DNA of 6,983 bases from Deltaproteobacteria bacterium (GTDB lineage: Bacteria > Desulfobacterota > Desulfobacteria > Desulfobacterales > ETH-SRB1): positions 1 to 6,983 of the forward strand of contig JAJSZO010000138.1 in assembly GCA_030262795.1 (NCBI GenBank), written 5' to 3'. How positions within the stretch are numbered: the first letter of the stretch is position 1; each line of letters opens with the position of its first letter. This document shows positions 5,783-6,983 of the stretch, piece after piece. A program made the position numbers and the translations under genes. The notes beneath the pieces were generated by a model. It did no database searches. It was not told the origin of the DNA and worked only from the letters and a program-made list of their open reading frames with translations.

Positions 5783-5811
5783 TTTATATCATTAATAAGC
5801 CCTATAATCAA
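5783..5811 (-). promoter_or_regulatory. Sigma-70-like promoter of carD
   Basis: TTGATT (5806-5811), a 17-base spacer and TATAAA (5783-5788) face carD on the minus strand, about 50 bases before its ATG. The -35 box sits immediately after the T-run of the pth terminator, so the two transcription units are separated compactly. Box quality and spacing are good, but the AT-rich surroundings raise the chance-match rate. Confidence 0.45.
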
Positions 5812-5812
5812 C

Positions 5813-5847
5813 AAAAAAAAGGATTGGCAAATAATTGCGCCAATCCT
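5813..5847 (-). terminator. Intrinsic terminator after pth
   Basis: AGGATTGGC (5820-5828) and GCCAATCCT (5839-5847) form a perfect 9-bp stem with a 10-base loop. On the minus strand it is followed by an uninterrupted run of eight T (5813-5820). It lies about 75 bases beyond the pth stop and is a textbook rho-independent terminator for the rplY-pth transcript. Confidence 0.85.
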
Positions 5848-5920
5848 CATAGAGTCCGGCCGGTAAAAAAATAACTTTCACCATAAATTTAATGCTAAAG
5901 TAATTAATAAATTTAACAGG

Positions 5921-6520
5921 TTAATCAGTTGAACTTATTAATCTTTTGTCATTAAATATATTCATAGCTTTTTTTGTGCCTTTGCAAATAGTTGTAACTA
6001 CTGCATCACGGGCTTTTTCGGTTATTTTATCTAAAATCTTTTTTTCATTTGTATTGAATTGACCCAGAACATAGTTCGCGACATCAATATTGTCCTCAGA
6101 ACGTCCGATACCAATACGAAGTCGGATAAAGTTACCGCTGCCAACGGTTTCGATTATTGATTTTAAACCTTTATGTCCTCCATGTCCTCCATTTTCTTTA
6201 ATTTGCAATCTTCCAAAAGCAAGGTCTATATCGTCATGTATGACAAGCATATCCTCAAATGGTATTTTGAAGTAGTTTAAAATTTTTTGGGCCGGAATGC
6301 CGCTCAAATTCATAAAAGCCATTGGTTTTGCAAGGATAATTTCAGAGCCTTCAATTAATCCGCGGCCGAATAATGCATCGAACTTTTTTTTTTCAACCGG
6401 AATAAACAAAAATTCTGCGAGGTTATCCAGTACCACAAATCCTGCATTATGGCGGGTCTTTACATATGAATCACCCGGATTGCCCAGACCAACCACCAGA
6501 AATGCTTTCTTTTGAGGCAT
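5921..6520 (-). CDS. pth: Peptidyl-tRNA hydrolase
   Basis: This 199-residue cytoplasmic enzyme releases tRNA from peptidyl-tRNAs that drop off the ribosome. The N-terminus has the family signature VVGLGNPGDSYVKTRHNAG (9-27), with Asn14 and catalytic His24 equivalent to E. coli Asn10 and His20. KPMAFMNLSG (65-74) supplies the conserved Asn71, and VIHDDIDL (93-100) the Asp that activates His. NGGHGGHKGLKSI (110-122) and FIRLRIGIGR complete the core. The Lys at 117 replaces an Asn common in enterobacterial enzymes. Length is normal. ATG 6520 follows the rplY stop by 8 bases and has no obvious Shine-Dalgarno site, so translation is probably coupled to rplY. The rplY-pth pairing is widespread. Confidence 0.95.
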   Translation of the reverse strand: MPQKKAFLVVGLGNPGDSYVKTRHNAGFVVLDNLAEFLFIPVEKKKFDALFGRGLIEGSEIILAKPMAFMNLSGIPAQKILNYFKIPFEDMLVIHDDIDLAFGRLQIKENGGHGGHKGLKSIIETVGSGNFIRLRIGIGRSEDNIDVANYVLGQFNTNEKKILDKITEKARDAVVTTICKGTKKAMNIFNDKRLISSTD

Positions 6521-6528
6521 ACGGGTAA

Positions 6529-6983
6529 CTATTCTTTGGTTTCGACTTCAGGTGTTTCTTCTCCTGCAACAGCTTCTTCGGCCTCTTCTTCACCTTCTTC
6601 GGCTTCTTCTTCTACTTCAGCTTTCGGAGCAAGTATTGTTATGACAGTAAAATCAACATCCGCAGGAATTTCAATATCACCCTGTAATGGAATTTCTTTA
6701 ACGTGGATTGAATCTCCAATATCAAGGTCTGTTACGTCGAGTTCTATTGCATCAGGAATTTCACCCGGCAGGCAAAATATTTCCAGTTCACGCCTGATTA
6801 TCTGCAATATTCCACCCAGTTCCACACCTTGTGATTTTCCTTTGGCAACCACAGGAACTTTGACACTAATCTTACGATCCATTGATATTCCATAGAAATC
6901 AACATGCAGATAGTCTCGTGAAACCGGATGGATCTGTAATTCCTTGATCATGGCAGGCCTGGAGGTGTTTTCGCCATTGAGGA
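6529..6983 (-). CDS. rplY: Ribosomal protein bL25 (CTC/general stress form), C-terminal part
   Basis: The gene enters the window already open; about 150 C-terminal residues are visible, and the start codon and most of the 5S rRNA-binding N-terminal domain lie beyond 6983. An internal ATG at 6951 (MIKELQIHPV) is not the start: the frame continues upstream (LNGENTSRPA) and the family has a similar segment there. The visible part holds the end of the L25 domain (MIKELQIHPVSRDYLHVDFY) and the CTC-type TL5 C-terminal domain: KVPVVAKGKSQGVELGG, then LDVTDLDIGDSIHV. The tail of about 30 residues is almost all Glu and Ala, typical of CTC proteins and probably disordered. The protein binds 5S rRNA in the large subunit. 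It is co-transcribed with pth. Confidence 0.93.
   Translation of the reverse strand, partial: LNGENTSRPAMIKELQIHPVSRDYLHVDFYGISMDRKISVKVPVVAKGKSQGVELGGILQIIRRELEIFCLPGEIPDAIELDVTDLDIGDSIHVKEIPLQGDIEIPADVDFTVITILAPKAEVEEEAEEGEEEAEEAVAGEETPEVETKE

Noticed and set aside
5856..5863. CCGGCCGG palindrome between pth and its terminator
   Set aside because: An isolated 8-base palindrome with no paired partner, half-site or promoter context.
6512..6895. 127-codon plus-strand Ser/Ala-rich open frame
   Set aside because: It is antisense to the Glu/Ala-rich tail of bL25; the repetitive GAA/GAG codons create an open Ser/Ala frame on the other strand.
6529..6951. bL25 as a complete 140-residue protein starting at 6951
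   Set aside because: The frame is open to the window edge and family members carry a full N-terminal 5S-binding domain before this methionine.

Overview
The window looks like chromosomal DNA of a sulfate-reducing-type deltaproteobacterium (Desulfobacterota, plausibly Desulfobacterales). The basis is protein style (CTC-form bL25 with an acidic tail, CarD, signal-peptide YD-repeat protein), moderate to low GC, and the kind of short palindromic elements common in such genomes. This placement is an inference from memory, not from a search. All eight supported genes lie on the minus strand, so transcription runs from high to low coordinates.

Layout in transcription order. From 6983 to 5921 are the 3' part of rplY/ctc (bL25) and pth, 8 bases apart. 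They close with a clear intrinsic terminator at 5813-5847, followed at once by a candidate promoter (5783-5811) for a CarD-family regulator (5178-5732). Next is a 150-bp MITE-like element (4986-5135) with 19-bp terminal inverted repeats and a 7-bp target duplication. Then comes an RluD-type pseudouridine synthase (3945-4916), ending at a 13-bp hairpin (3894-3929). This half is housekeeping: ribosome assembly, peptidyl-tRNA recycling, rRNA modification and control of transcription initiation.

The accessory half starts at 3877 with a tight three-gene operon: a DUF4247-like lipoprotein, a tandem DUF350 membrane protein, and a membrane-anchored spermidine-synthase-like protein. Gaps are 3 and 31 bases. 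The same trio occurs, from memory, in Mycobacterium tuberculosis Rv2599-Rv2601. It is an uncharacterised envelope module in which an aminopropyltransferase-like domain is coupled to DUF350. Its substrate is unknown.

The last 747 bases have no securely identified gene until the 5' end of a secreted YD (RHS-like) repeat protein (269 down to the window edge). Its leader holds a strong sigma-70-like promoter (558-587), a U-tract hairpin (464-499) and a second MITE-like palindrome (286-426), which sits between the promoter and the ribosome binding site. I see no CRISPR array, tRNA, rRNA or full-length transposase. The most unusual points are the two different non-coding elements with recognisable target duplications, one of them inserted in the loop of an older hairpin, and the promoter-terminator-MITE leader of the YD gene.
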